Positions 38,692-47,164 of a stretch of 64,000 bases of DNA are shown in pieces; the stretch's first letter is position 1; each line of letters opens with the position of its first letter. The translations under genes were made by a program, and so were the position numbers. Origin of the DNA: Streptomyces sannanensis (GTDB lineage: Bacteria > Actinomycetota > Actinomycetes > Streptomycetales > Streptomycetaceae). A model generated the notes under the pieces. It was given only the letters and a program-made list of their open reading frames with translations, made no database searches and was not told the DNA's origin. Location: NCBI RefSeq assembly GCF_039536205.1, contig NZ_BAAAYL010000001.1, positions 992,001 to 1,056,000 of the forward strand, given 5' to 3'.

Positions 38692-39486
38692 ATGGAGATC
38701 CAGATCCTGGGGTCGCTCGCCGCACAGGAGCGCGGCGTCTCCGTGGTGCCGAGCGCCGCCAAGCCCCGCCAGCTGCTGGCCCTGCTCGCGCTGCACGCCG
38801 ACCGGGTGGTGTCGGTGCCGACGCTGATGGAGGAGATCTGGGGCGAGTGCATCCCCCGCAGCGCCTCCACCACGCTGCAGACGTACATCCTCCAGCTGCG
38901 TCGCCGGCTCACCGTGGCCCTCGACGGCGACCCGCTGCGCGACGCCAAGGACATCCTCGTCACTCGGTTCGGCGGCTATCTGTTCCAGGTGGAGCCCGGC
39001 CGGGTCGACGCCCACGAGTTCGAGCGGCTCGCCGCGGCCGGCGGCACCGCCTTCGAGCTCGGCGACCACCGCGCCGCCTCCGACCTGCTGCGCCGCGCCC
39101 TCGCCCTGTGGCAGGGCCCCGCCCTGGTCGACGTGCCGACCGGGACGGTCCTCGAACTGGAGGTGCTGCGGCTGAACGAGGAGCGGACGACCGCGCTCGA
39201 GCGTCGCATCGAGGCGGACCTGAGACTCGGCCGGCACGCCGAGGTGGTGCCCGAACTGCGCGTCCTGGCCGCCCGCAACCCGCTCCACGAGGGCTTCTGC
39301 GCCCAGCTGATGCGCGCCCTGCACCGCACGGGCGGCAGCTGGCGCGCCCTGGAGGCCTACCAGCGACTGCGCGACTCACTGGTCCACGAACTGGGCCTGG
39401 AGCCCTCCGCCGCACTCCAGGACCTCCACCACGCGGTCCTGTCCGGCGACGTGGACCTGGCCCTGCACCCGGCGACGGCGGACTGA
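38692..39486 (+). CDS. SARP-family transcriptional activator 2
   Basis: 264 residues, winged-helix domain (KPRQLLALLAL, SASTTLQTYILQLRR) plus activation domain, same short architecture as SARP 1 and about half identical by eye. ATG at 38692 is chosen over 38686 because AAGGGGGAG is then at proper distance. Two SARPs may form a cascade or divide the cluster between them; the box sequences do not separate into two obvious classes. Confidence 0.94.
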   Translation: MEIQILGSLAAQERGVSVVPSAAKPRQLLALLALHADRVVSVPTLMEEIWGECIPRSASTTLQTYILQLRRRLTVALDGDPLRDAKDILVTRFGGYLFQVEPGRVDAHEFERLAAAGGTAFELGDHRAASDLLRRALALWQGPALVDVPTGTVLELEVLRLNEERTTALERRIEADLRLGRHAEVVPELRVLAARNPLHEGFCAQLMRALHRTGGSWRALEAYQRLRDSLVHELGLEPSAALQDLHHAVLSGDVDLALHPATAD

Positions 39487-39587
39487 CGGGACGGCGGGGC
39501 GGCGGCGGGGCGCCCGGCCGTGCGGCGGGGCGGCGCGCGGAGGGGGGGCATGCGGACGGGCGGTGGGGCAGAGCGGGCCGGGGCCGG

Positions 39588-39641
39588 TCGAGCGGTCCTC
39601 CAGAAGACGTGGCGGAGCCTTCGAGGCCGCCTCCCTACGCT
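39588..39641 (+). promoter_or_regulatory. Candidate multi-heptamer SARP promoter of the carboxyltransferase gene
   Basis: TCGAGCG (39588), TCCAGAA (39599), a weak TGGCGGA (39610) and TCGAGGC (39621) fall on one 11-base register; 8 bases later is TACGCT (39636-39641). The ATG at 39648 coincides with the expected transcription start, so the message is probably leaderless. Confidence 0.6.
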
Positions 39642-39647
39642 GCCGAA

Positions 39648-41273
39648 ATGACGACCTTCGACGAACTGCTCGCCCCGACCATCGCACCGGCACCGGCACC
39701 GCCCCCCACCCCCGATCCGACTCCCGACCTGGGCCGCTCCACCGACGAGCTGAAACGTCTGAAGGAGGAGTTGAGCCGGGGCCCCGACCCGGAGGCCACC
39801 CGGCGCCAGCACGCGAAGGGCAAGCTGACGGCACCCGAGCGGCTCCAACTGCTCTTCGACGAGGGCACGTTCACCGAGATCGAGCCGCTGCGCCGGCACC
39901 GGGCCGCAGGCTTCGGTCTGGAAGCTCGCAAGCCGCACGGCGACGGCGTGGTGATCGGCTGGGGCCTGGTGCACGGCCGTACGGTCTTCGCGTACGCCCA
40001 TGACTTCCGCGTCTTCGGCGGCGCCCTGGGCGAGGCCCACGCGGAGAAGATCCACAAGGTGATCGACCTGGCGGAGGCGGCGGGCGCGCCCGTCGTCGGC
40101 CTGAGCGACGGCGCCGGCGCCCGCATCCAGGAGGGCGTGACGGCGCTCGCCGGATACGGCGGCATCTTCCGCCGCAACACCCGCGCGTCCGGGGTGATAC
40201 CGCAGATCAGCGTCATCCTGGGCCCGTGCGCGGGCGGCGCCGCCTACTCCCCCGCGCTCACCGACTTCGTGTTCATGGTGCGCGGCACCTCTCAGATGTT
40301 CATCACGGGTCCGGACGTGGTGCAGGCGGTGACCGGCGAGCAGATCACCCACGATGGCCTCGGCGGCGCCGACGTGCACGCGGGCCTTTCGGGCGTGTCG
40401 GGTTTCGTCTACGACGACGAGGCGGACTGCCTGGCGGACGTCCGCCACCTGCTCTCCCTGCTCCCCCAGAACAACCGCGAGCTGCCCCCGGTGGTCCGCA
40501 CCGACGACCCGGCCGACCGCCGCACCGAGGCGCTGACCTCACTGGTGCCGGCCGGCCCCCAGCAGGCGTACAACATGCGGGCGGTCATCGAGGAGATCGT
40601 CGACGACGGCGACTACTTCGAGGTCCACGAGGCGTGGGCGCAGAACGTGGTGTGCGCGCTGGCCCGCCTGGACGGCCATGTCGTCGGGGTGGTCGCCAAC
40701 CAGCCCACCGCGCTCGCCGGCGTCCTCGACATCCACGGCTCGGAGAAGGCCGCCCGCTTCGTGCAGTTCTGCGACGCGTTCAACATCCCGCTGGTCACCC
40801 TGGTCGACGTACCGGGCTTCCTGCCCGGCGTGGACCAGGAGCACAACGGCATCATCCGCCACGGCGCGAAGCTCCTCTACGCCTACTGCAACGCGACGGT
40901 GCCGCGGATCTCCCTGGTGCTCCGCAAGGCGTACGGCGGCGCCTACATCGTCATGGACTCCCGCTCGATCGGCGCGGACCTCTCCTTCGCCTGGCCGACC
41001 AACGAGATCGCGGTGATGGGCGCGGAGGGCGCGGCCAACGTCGTCTTCCGCCGCGAGATCGCCGCCTCCGACGACCCCGAGGCGACCCGCACCCGCCTCA
41101 TCAAGGAGTACAGGACCGAACTGATGCACCCCTACTACGCCGCCGAACGCGGCCTGGTCGACGACATCATCGACCCGGCCGCCACCCGCACGGTCCTCAT
41201 CCGCTCTCTCGCCATGCTCCGGTCCAAGCACGCCCCCCTCCCGGAACGCAAACACGGCAACCCCCCGACGTAA
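39648..41273 (+). CDS. Acyl-CoA carboxylase carboxyltransferase (beta) subunit
   Basis: 541 residues of the PccB/AccB family. Both crotonase-like halves are present; the oxyanion glycines GPCAGGAAYSPALTDF (about residue 195) and RKAYGGAYIVM (about 425) are intact. The pocket Asp/Ile position that sets acetyl versus propionyl preference reads D in SPALTDF, which suggests propionyl-type, but this needs alignment. A 45-residue Pro/Ala-rich N-terminal extension is unusual. A biotinylated alpha subunit must come from elsewhere in the genome. Confidence 0.93.
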   Translation: MTTFDELLAPTIAPAPAPPPTPDPTPDLGRSTDELKRLKEELSRGPDPEATRRQHAKGKLTAPERLQLLFDEGTFTEIEPLRRHRAAGFGLEARKPHGDGVVIGWGLVHGRTVFAYAHDFRVFGGALGEAHAEKIHKVIDLAEAAGAPVVGLSDGAGARIQEGVTALAGYGGIFRRNTRASGVIPQISVILGPCAGGAAYSPALTDFVFMVRGTSQMFITGPDVVQAVTGEQITHDGLGGADVHAGLSGVSGFVYDDEADCLADVRHLLSLLPQNNRELPPVVRTDDPADRRTEALTSLVPAGPQQAYNMRAVIEEIVDDGDYFEVHEAWAQNVVCALARLDGHVVGVVANQPTALAGVLDIHGSEKAARFVQFCDAFNIPLVTLVDVPGFLPGVDQEHNGIIRHGAKLLYAYCNATVPRISLVLRKAYGGAYIVMDSRSIGADLSFAWPTNEIAVMGAEGAANVVFRREIAASDDPEATRTRLIKEYRTELMHPYYAAERGLVDDIIDPAATRTVLIRSLAMLRSKHAPLPERKHGNPPT

Positions 41274-41274
41274 C

Positions 41275-41699
41275 CCCGCCAGAACCGATCGAGATCCAGC
41301 CGGGCCGGTTCCGTCCGGGACGAGACACCCAGCTTCGGAACTGCCTTGTACACGTGCTGCCCGACCGTGCGCGGGCTGAGCAGGAGGCGCCTCGCCGACG
41401 GCACGCAGTTCGGCGGCCGCCCGGTCGGCCCAGGGTCGGGCGCCCAGGTGGTCGAGAGCCTCTTGGGCCTGGCGCAGATGGGGGCGGGCTTCTGCCTTAC
41501 GGCGGCGACGGCGCAGCCACTCCCCGTAGGCCAGCTGCGTTCTAGCCTGCTCGTACGGCTGGGCCGCCAGCCGGTGCAGCTCCAGCGCTCGGGTGAAGTG
41601 CTCCTCGGAATCACGGAGGAGGCTGTGGCAGCGTGCGAGGGGGGCGACCATCAGCTGCCCCTCGACGGCACCCCACCAAGGGTTACGGAGCGTCAACAC
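41275..41699 (-). pseudogene. Remnant of a LuxR-family (LAL) regulator
   Basis: The minus strand encodes the C-terminal helical part of a large LuxR regulator in one frame (ALELHRLAAQPYEQARTQLAYG, then RPHLRQAQEALDHLGA) and the end of its helix-turn-helix in another (LSPRTVGQHVYKAVPKLGVS). The first half of the DNA-binding domain (about 30 residues) is missing and the frames do not join, so this is a deleted, frameshifted relic. It marks the right edge of the cluster. Confidence 0.75.
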
Positions 41700-41838
41700 C
41701 GAGGCGCAGGTGGGCGGGGTCGGTCAAAGCCTCGGCGGCCGGTCCTCGCCCCTTCAGGATGCCTGTCTCCACAGGGATGAGCGCTCCGTCCGGCGGCCGC
41801 CAACCACGCATGACGGCCCGTCAGGACCCACACCTTTC

Positions 41839-41916
41839 GTGCGTCAAACGTGCGTCACGTGCGTCGAACATGCGTCAAGATATCGCACCTAACGCACGTA
41901 ACGCCCATAACGCACA
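41839..41916. repeat. Iteron-like repeat array
   Basis: Four TGCGTC copies at 41840, 41851, 41860 and 41871, then three tandem 9-base units beginning TAACGC at 41890, 41899 and 41908. The second set is the inverse complement of a TGCGTTA form of the first, so the whole is a large two-sided array around 41880. AT content is locally higher than the surroundings. Looks like a protein-binding site; the protein is unknown. Confidence 0.6.
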
Positions 41917-41933
41917 CTCAGAAAAACAGCAGG

Positions 41934-42020
41934 TCAGCGGCCCTTTTCCGCAGGTTCAAGGATCGCCACGCACTCCACGTGATGCGTCATCGGAAACAAG
42001 TTGACGACGCTGCGACCTCT
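41934..42020 (-). pseudogene. C-terminal remnant of a TrmA/RlmCD-type uracil methyltransferase
   Basis: A short minus-strand frame reads VVNLFPMTHHVECVAILEPA then EKGR and a stop. LFPMTHHVECVA is the conserved C-terminal strand of RNA uracil-5-methyltransferases. Upstream sequence does not continue the protein. Only the last ~28 codons remain, which suggests that an insertion or deletion removed the rest. Confidence 0.65.
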
Positions 42021-42194
42021 GGCCCGCTTCCCGCCACACCATACCCCCTTGGCCGATTGCGACGCCCACCGGAAGCTGGTCTACAAGCACAACCCCCCAA
42101 GGCAATATCTGCGGGCGAGAGCATCCACCGCCAAGCCTGGGGCGGGTGGGTCAGGATGGCCAGGCTGCGTCGGCAAATAGCGTCCAACTCGACT

Positions 42195-42262
42195 CTCCCC
42201 AGGGCGCCCCCGCTGGGGAGCGGCTGGGGAGTTTCGCTGCCGCTCGGGGAGTCCCTGGGGAG
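42195..42262. repeat. Cluster of CTGGGGAG repeats
   Basis: CTGGGGAG at 42213, 42224 and 42255, a variant TCGGGGAG at 42244, and the inverse CTCCCCAG at 42195. Neighbouring copies are 11 bases apart in two pairs, and the inverse copy with the first forms a perfect 8-base palindrome arm set with a 10-base spacer. Helical-turn spacing suggests a protein-binding array. The stretch 42021-42541 otherwise holds no gene that can be supported. Confidence 0.5.
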
Positions 42263-42541
42263 TTTGAGCCGCGTAAGCACGAAAGCCCGTGAAAGGCGTT
42301 GAAAGAAGCATCCCTGCAGGTCAGCGCCACGCGACCGCAGAGAACCCGAAGTCAAGGGCCTGACCACGAGGCCTACATGACATACGTACCGAGATCGTCG
42401 GCCTCGACGATACCCGGAAGCGAACCGCCCTCACGCAAGGGCGTGACATAGCGGGTCGCTGTGACTTCGGAGAGCATTGAGCCAGATTACGTCGGGGGCC
42501 GGCCGGTGCTCGATCGGATATCCGTCCGCCTATGCTGCCCC

Positions 42542-44656
42542 ATGACCGATCTCATCGAAGTACCCGAATTTCCGGGCCAGTTCGCCAGGACCCGTCGTTT
42601 CGCGCTGGGCATCCCCGGCCGGTTCACGGTCTCCCCGGACGGTGACCGTGTGCTGTTCACACGGAGCACGCACGGCGCCGATCCGGTGAGCCGGCTGTGG
42701 CTGTACGAGGACGGCGAGGAGCGGATACTCGTCGATCCGCCCGCCCTCGGCGGTGAGGAGGAGGTGCCGGAGGAGGAGCGGATCCGCCGTGAGCGCGCCC
42801 GTGAGTCCTCCTCCGGTGTGGTGGCGTACGCGACCGACCGCGAGGCGCGGCTCGTGGCCTTCACGCTGGGGGGCGCGCTCTGGCTGGTGCGGACGGACGG
42901 GGGCGCCCCCTGGCCGGTGCCCACGGCCGGTCCCGTGGTCGATCCGCGTCCCTCCCCCGACGGCACGCTGGTCGCGTACGTCACCGGGGGCACGCTCCGG
43001 GTCGTACGCACCGACGGCACGGAGGACAGGCTGCTGGCCGCACCGGAGGGGCCCGGCGTGACATACGGGCTGTCCGACCACGTATCGGCCGAATCGATGG
43101 GGCGGCTGCGCGGCCACTGGTGGTCGCCGGACGGGGATGCCCTGCTGGTCGCGCGCGTGGACACCTCCGCGGTCCAGCGCTGGTACCTGGCCGACCCCGC
43201 GCATCCGGAGCGGGCCCCGCGCGCCATCCCGTATCCGGCCGCGGGCACCGCCAACGCCGAGGTGTCGCTGCACATCGTGCCGCTGCAGGGGGACCGCGTG
43301 CCGGTCCGGCTCCCGGCAGCCGCGGACGAGCACCCTGCCGGCGGCGAGTGGACCGACCCGTCCTTCGAGTACGTCCCGACGGCCTGCTGGGACGCGTACG
43401 GTCCGCTCGTCTCCGTACAGACCCGCGACCAGCGCTCGGTATACGTCCTGTCCGTCGACCCGGTGACCGGGGAGACCGAGCGCCGGCACCATGCCACCGA
43501 CCACGCGTGGGTGGAGCTCGTGCCCGGCACCCCGGTGCGCATGCCGTCCGGCGGGCCGGTCCTTCCCTGGATCAGGGAGGGCGACCGCGGCCTGCGTCTG
43601 GGGGATGCGGTCACCCCGCGGGGGCTCCAGGTGGAGTCGGTCCTGGGCACGGCGGGCGAGCGGCTGTTCTTCACCGCCGCCGAGGAGCCGACAGAGATCC
43701 ACGTCTGGTCGTACGACCCCGAGGACGGCTGCGTCCGGATCAGCGACCGGCCGGGCGTCCACACGGCCGCGGCGGGCGGCAACACCGTGGTGCTGGACAG
43801 CAGGACCCCCGACGGGCACACGGTGACGGTGCTGCGCGACGGGAAGCCGGCCGGCCGGATAGCGGTGCTCGCCGAGGAGCCGGTCGTCACGCCCCGGCCG
43901 GTGCTGCTCTCGCTGGGCGAACGGAAGTTGCGCAGCCGGCTGTTCCTGCCGTCCTGGCACGAACCGGGGGCCCGGAAGCTACCGGTGCTGCTCAGCCCGT
44001 ATTCCGGGCCCGGCCTGCAGCTCGTGGTGCAGGCCCGCACCTGGCACGCGGCGGTGTGCCAGTGGTTCGCCGAACAGGGCTTCGCGGTGCTGGTCACGGA
44101 CGGGCGCGGCACGCCGGGGCGGGACCATGCCTGGGAGAAGTCCGTCCACGGCGACCAGTTGACCCCGGTGCTGGAGGACCAGGTGGACGCCCTGCACGCC
44201 GCCGCCGAGCGGTACCCGGAGCTGGACCTGGAGCGGGTCGCGGTGCGCGGCTGGTCGTTCGGCGGGTTCCTGGCCGCGGGGGCCGTGCTGCACCGCCCGG
44301 ATGTCTTCCATGCGGCCGTCGCCGGGGCCGCTCCCACCGATCTGCGGCTCTACGACACGCACTGGAAGGAGCGCTATCTCGGCCACCCGGACGTCCAGCC
44401 GGAGAACTACGAACGTTGCTCCCTGGTGGCGCACGCCCATCGGCTGACCCGGCCTCTGCTCCTGGTGCACGGTCTCGCCGACGACAATGTGGTGGCAGCA
44501 CACATGCTGCGGTTCTCCTCGGCGCTTCTGGCCGCCGGGCGGCCGCACCAGGTGCTTCCGCTGCCCAGCGCCACCCATATGGCCATGGGGAAGGGTGTGG
44601 CGGACGGATTGCTCCGGATGGAGCTGGACTTCCTGAAGAAGTCGCTGCGTCGTTGA
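42542..44656 (+). CDS. S9-family prolyl oligopeptidase / dipeptidyl peptidase
   Basis: 704 residues: N-terminal beta-propeller (about 1-470, with WSPDGDALLVARVD) and C-terminal alpha/beta hydrolase. Nucleophile Ser in VRGWSFGGFLAAG, Asp in VHGLADDNV and His in SATHMAM complete the triad. Resembles dipeptidyl peptidase IV. No signal peptide, so cytoplasmic. No ribosome site, but TATGCT at 42531-42536 ends five bases before the ATG, so the mRNA is probably leaderless. First gene of the ordinary chromosome. Confidence 0.93.
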   Translation: MTDLIEVPEFPGQFARTRRFALGIPGRFTVSPDGDRVLFTRSTHGADPVSRLWLYEDGEERILVDPPALGGEEEVPEEERIRRERARESSSGVVAYATDREARLVAFTLGGALWLVRTDGGAPWPVPTAGPVVDPRPSPDGTLVAYVTGGTLRVVRTDGTEDRLLAAPEGPGVTYGLSDHVSAESMGRLRGHWWSPDGDALLVARVDTSAVQRWYLADPAHPERAPRAIPYPAAGTANAEVSLHIVPLQGDRVPVRLPAAADEHPAGGEWTDPSFEYVPTACWDAYGPLVSVQTRDQRSVYVLSVDPVTGETERRHHATDHAWVELVPGTPVRMPSGGPVLPWIREGDRGLRLGDAVTPRGLQVESVLGTAGERLFFTAAEEPTEIHVWSYDPEDGCVRISDRPGVHTAAAGGNTVVLDSRTPDGHTVTVLRDGKPAGRIAVLAEEPVVTPRPVLLSLGERKLRSRLFLPSWHEPGARKLPVLLSPYSGPGLQLVVQARTWHAAVCQWFAEQGFAVLVTDGRGTPGRDHAWEKSVHGDQLTPVLEDQVDALHAAAERYPELDLERVAVRGWSFGGFLAAGAVLHRPDVFHAAVAGAAPTDLRLYDTHWKERYLGHPDVQPENYERCSLVAHAHRLTRPLLLVHGLADDNVVAAHMLRFSSALLAAGRPHQVLPLPSATHMAMGKGVADGLLRMELDFLKKSLRR

Positions 44657-44697
44657 ACATCGCCGCACCCCGTCGCGTACAACATCAGGAACGAACC

Positions 44698-45192
44698 ATG
44701 GCCACCGAGGAAGGGAACACCGTCATGACCGCAGCGCAGGAGTCCGAGCGGCCGCTGGGGCGCCGTACCGTCGTAGCAGCCGTGGGGGCCGCAGGGCTCG
44801 GCGTGGCGCTGACCGCCTGCGGCGGCTCGGAGGCCAAGTCCACCGCCGACGAGGCCGACAAGGCCGCCGCCGAGAAGCCTCAGGACACCGGCAACGGCGC
44901 CGCGCAACAGCCGCTGGCCAAGACCGCCGACATCCCGGTGGGCGGCGGCAAGGTCTTCGCCGCCGAGGGGGTGGTGGTCACCCAGCCGGCCGCGGGCGAC
45001 TTCAAGGCTTTCTCCTCCAAGTGCACCCACCAGGGCTGCGCGGTGAAGGACGTCGTGGGCGACTCCATCAACTGCCCCTGCCACGACAGCAAGTTCAGCG
45101 CCGCCGACGGCAGCGTGAAGGCCGGTCCGGCCACTCGGCCGCTGCCCACCATGGCCATCAAGGTCGAGGGGGACACGATCACTCTCGGCTGA
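44698..45192 (+). CDS. Rieske [2Fe-2S] Tat/lipoprotein
   Basis: 164 residues. Twin-arginine RPLGRRTVVAA and a lipobox LTAC near residue 41 predict export by Tat and lipid anchoring outside the membrane. A low-complexity Ala/Lys/Glu linker follows. The Rieske box is CTHQGC (about 109-114) and CPCHDSKF (about 127-134) with all four iron ligands. An electron carrier of unknown partner. Start at 44698 has AGGAA upstream; an ATG at 44725 is the alternative and leaves the Tat motif intact. Confidence 0.92.
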   Translation: MATEEGNTVMTAAQESERPLGRRTVVAAVGAAGLGVALTACGGSEAKSTADEADKAAAEKPQDTGNGAAQQPLAKTADIPVGGGKVFAAEGVVVTQPAAGDFKAFSSKCTHQGCAVKDVVGDSINCPCHDSKFSAADGSVKAGPATRPLPTMAIKVEGDTITLG

Positions 45193-45236
45193 CCGCGGCA
45201 CGCCGTGGCCGCCGCCGGCACGGGGAGCCCCAGCGG

Positions 45237-46145
45237 TCAGTCGTCGGCCGGCCCCCGGCCCGCGGCGGCCAGCGCGTCGACCGCAGCCCTGATCGACGGG
45301 CGCCGGTCGGCGTCGGCGCGCCACACCGCGTACACATGCCGGCGCATGGCGTGCCGGACCGGGACCACCCGCACACCGGGCGGCACCGGACCGCGGCCGA
45401 GCCGCGGCGCGATGCTGACGCCCAGGCCCGCCGCGATCAGCGCGAGCTGGGTGGCGTGCTCCTCCGCGACATGCGCGATCCGCGGCTCGATGTCCTTGCC
45501 GCGCAAGGTGAACATCAGCCAGTCACGGCAGAACTCCCCCTCGGGCCAGGTGATCCACTCGTCGTCGGCGAAGTCCTCGAGGTCCACCTCCGTGCGGTGA
45601 GCGAGCGGGTGGTCCGCGGGCATCGCGACATCGGCCTGGTCGTCGAGGAGTGCGCGCTTGGCGAGCCCGTCGGGCAGGGGCAGCGGCTTGTTGTACCAGT
45701 CGAGTACGACCGCCAGGTCGAGGTCTCCACGGACCACCCGGCGTACCGAATCCTCCGGTTCGAGTTCCTGCGAGCAGACACTCAGCTGGGGATGCTCGGC
45801 GCGCAGTGCGACGAGGGCGGCGGGGAAGAGCCCTCGCACGGCGGTGGGGAATCCGGCGGTGCGCAGCTCGCCGACGGCCCGGCCGCGCTGGGCCTCCAGA
45901 TCAGCTTGGGCCCGCTCCACCTGGGAGAGGATGCGGGCGGCGTGTTCCGCCAGCAGCCGGCCCGCGTCCGTGAGCCGGACGCCGCGGCCGTTCTTGGCCA
46001 GTAGTGGCTGGCCCGCCTCCCGCTCCAGCTTGGCCAGCTGCTGGGAGACGGCGGAGGTGGTGACATGCAGCCCGTCGGCGGCCCCGCTGACCGAGCCGTG
46101 CCGGGCCACCGCGTCGAGGGTGCGCAGACGCTCCAGGTTCAACAT
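45237..46145 (-). CDS. LysR-family transcriptional regulator
   Basis: 302 residues. N-terminal helix-turn-helix MLNLERLRTLDAVARHGSVSGAADGLHVTTSAVSQQ, given here in parts: LERLRTLDAVARHGS and ADGLHVTTSAVSQQLAKLE; C-terminal substrate-binding fold. Divergent from the EamA transporter gene with 74 bases between starts, the usual arrangement for a LysR regulator and its target. AT-rich spacer with TATAAGCAATGCTAAGCG nearby. Confidence 0.93.
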   Translation of the reverse strand: MLNLERLRTLDAVARHGSVSGAADGLHVTTSAVSQQLAKLEREAGQPLLAKNGRGVRLTDAGRLLAEHAARILSQVERAQADLEAQRGRAVGELRTAGFPTAVRGLFPAALVALRAEHPQLSVCSQELEPEDSVRRVVRGDLDLAVVLDWYNKPLPLPDGLAKRALLDDQADVAMPADHPLAHRTEVDLEDFADDEWITWPEGEFCRDWLMFTLRGKDIEPRIAHVAEEHATQLALIAAGLGVSIAPRLGRGPVPPGVRVVPVRHAMRRHVYAVWRADADRRPSIRAAVDALAAAGRGPADD

Positions 46146-46219
46146 ATAAGCAATGCTAAGCGTTCCCCTGAAATAATTCTCGCTTGTGCTAAGAGGTTGT
46201 GGAGGACAGGGTGGACGGC

Positions 46220-47164
46220 ATGAGCACTGCGACCTCATCCAGGAGTCTGACCGCCACCTCCCCCTCCGTACGCGGCCGTCCCGCCGTGGACTGGCGCGTC
46301 CGTTTCGCTGTGCTCTCCCTCATCTGGGGCTTCAGCTTTCTGCTGATCAAGGTGGGGACCGAGGGGTTCGCACCTTTCCAGGTCACCCTCGGCCGCCTGG
46401 TGTTCGGTACGGCCGTACTGGCCACCGCCATGGCGGTCAAGCGCGAGCGGCTGCCGCGCGGGGTACGCACCTGGGCACACCTCACCGTGGCCGCCTTCCT
46501 TCTCAACGCCCTGCCGTTCTCCCTCTTCGCGTACTCCGAGCTGACGATCCCCTCGGCCCTCGCGGGCATCTGCAACGCCACCTCGCCGCTGTGGGGCATG
46601 GTGCTGTCGCTGGTCGCGCTCTCCGAGGACCGCCCGACCCGCCGACGGGCCGCCGGCCTCGGCCTCGGCTTCCTCGGCGTGCTGACCGTGCTCGGCGCCT
46701 GGCAGGGCTTCTCCGGACTGGACGCGGGCGGCACCGCGATGGCACTGCTGGCCTCCCTCAGCTACCCGGTCGGCTGGATCTATCTGCGCCGCACCCTGGC
46801 CGGCACCGGCCACTCCAATCTCTCGATGACCGGCGCCCAGCTCTTCCTGGGCACGATCCAACTCGCACTGGTCACCCCGCTGTTCACCACCCTGCCGACC
46901 TCGTTCCCGGTCGTCCCGCTGCTCGCCGTGGTGGCGCTGGGCGCTCTCGGCACGGGCTTCGCGGTGCTCGTCCAGTACGGCCTGGTCGCCGAGGTCGGCC
47001 CGACGACCGCGCAGATGGTCACGTACTTCATCCCGGTCGTCGCCACCGTCGCCGGCGTCACGCTGCTCGGCGAGCAGCTCAGCTGGAACACCCCGGTCGG
47101 CGCGGTCATCGTGCTGGCGGGCGCCGCACTGACGCAGAGCAGGCCGAAGGCGGCTCAGTCGTAA
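46220..47164 (+). CDS. EamA/DMT-superfamily transporter
   Basis: 314 residues, ten predicted membrane segments in two EamA repeats. Typical glycine-rich helices such as LSLIWGFSFLLIKVG and GTGFAVLVQYGLV. Probably an exporter of small metabolites or amino acids, controlled by the divergent LysR protein. ATG at 46220 preceded by GGAGGACAGG; a GTG at 46211 is too close to that site. The 3' end overlaps the convergent MocR gene by 10 bases. Confidence 0.9.
   Translation: MSTATSSRSLTATSPSVRGRPAVDWRVRFAVLSLIWGFSFLLIKVGTEGFAPFQVTLGRLVFGTAVLATAMAVKRERLPRGVRTWAHLTVAAFLLNALPFSLFAYSELTIPSALAGICNATSPLWGMVLSLVALSEDRPTRRRAAGLGLGFLGVLTVLGAWQGFSGLDAGGTAMALLASLSYPVGWIYLRRTLAGTGHSNLSMTGAQLFLGTIQLALVTPLFTTLPTSFPVVPLLAVVALGALGTGFAVLVQYGLVAEVGPTTAQMVTYFIPVVATVAGVTLLGEQLSWNTPVGAVIVLAGAALTQSRPKAAQS

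Noticed and set aside
41839..41916. CRISPR array
   Set aside because: Units are only 6-9 bases, spacers are 2-5 bases and one set is inverted; no cas genes are nearby.
41987..42367. 126-codon minus-strand frame with Arg/Ser-rich product in the scar region
   Set aside because: No domain, and it overlaps the repeat array and the methyltransferase remnant in a different frame.
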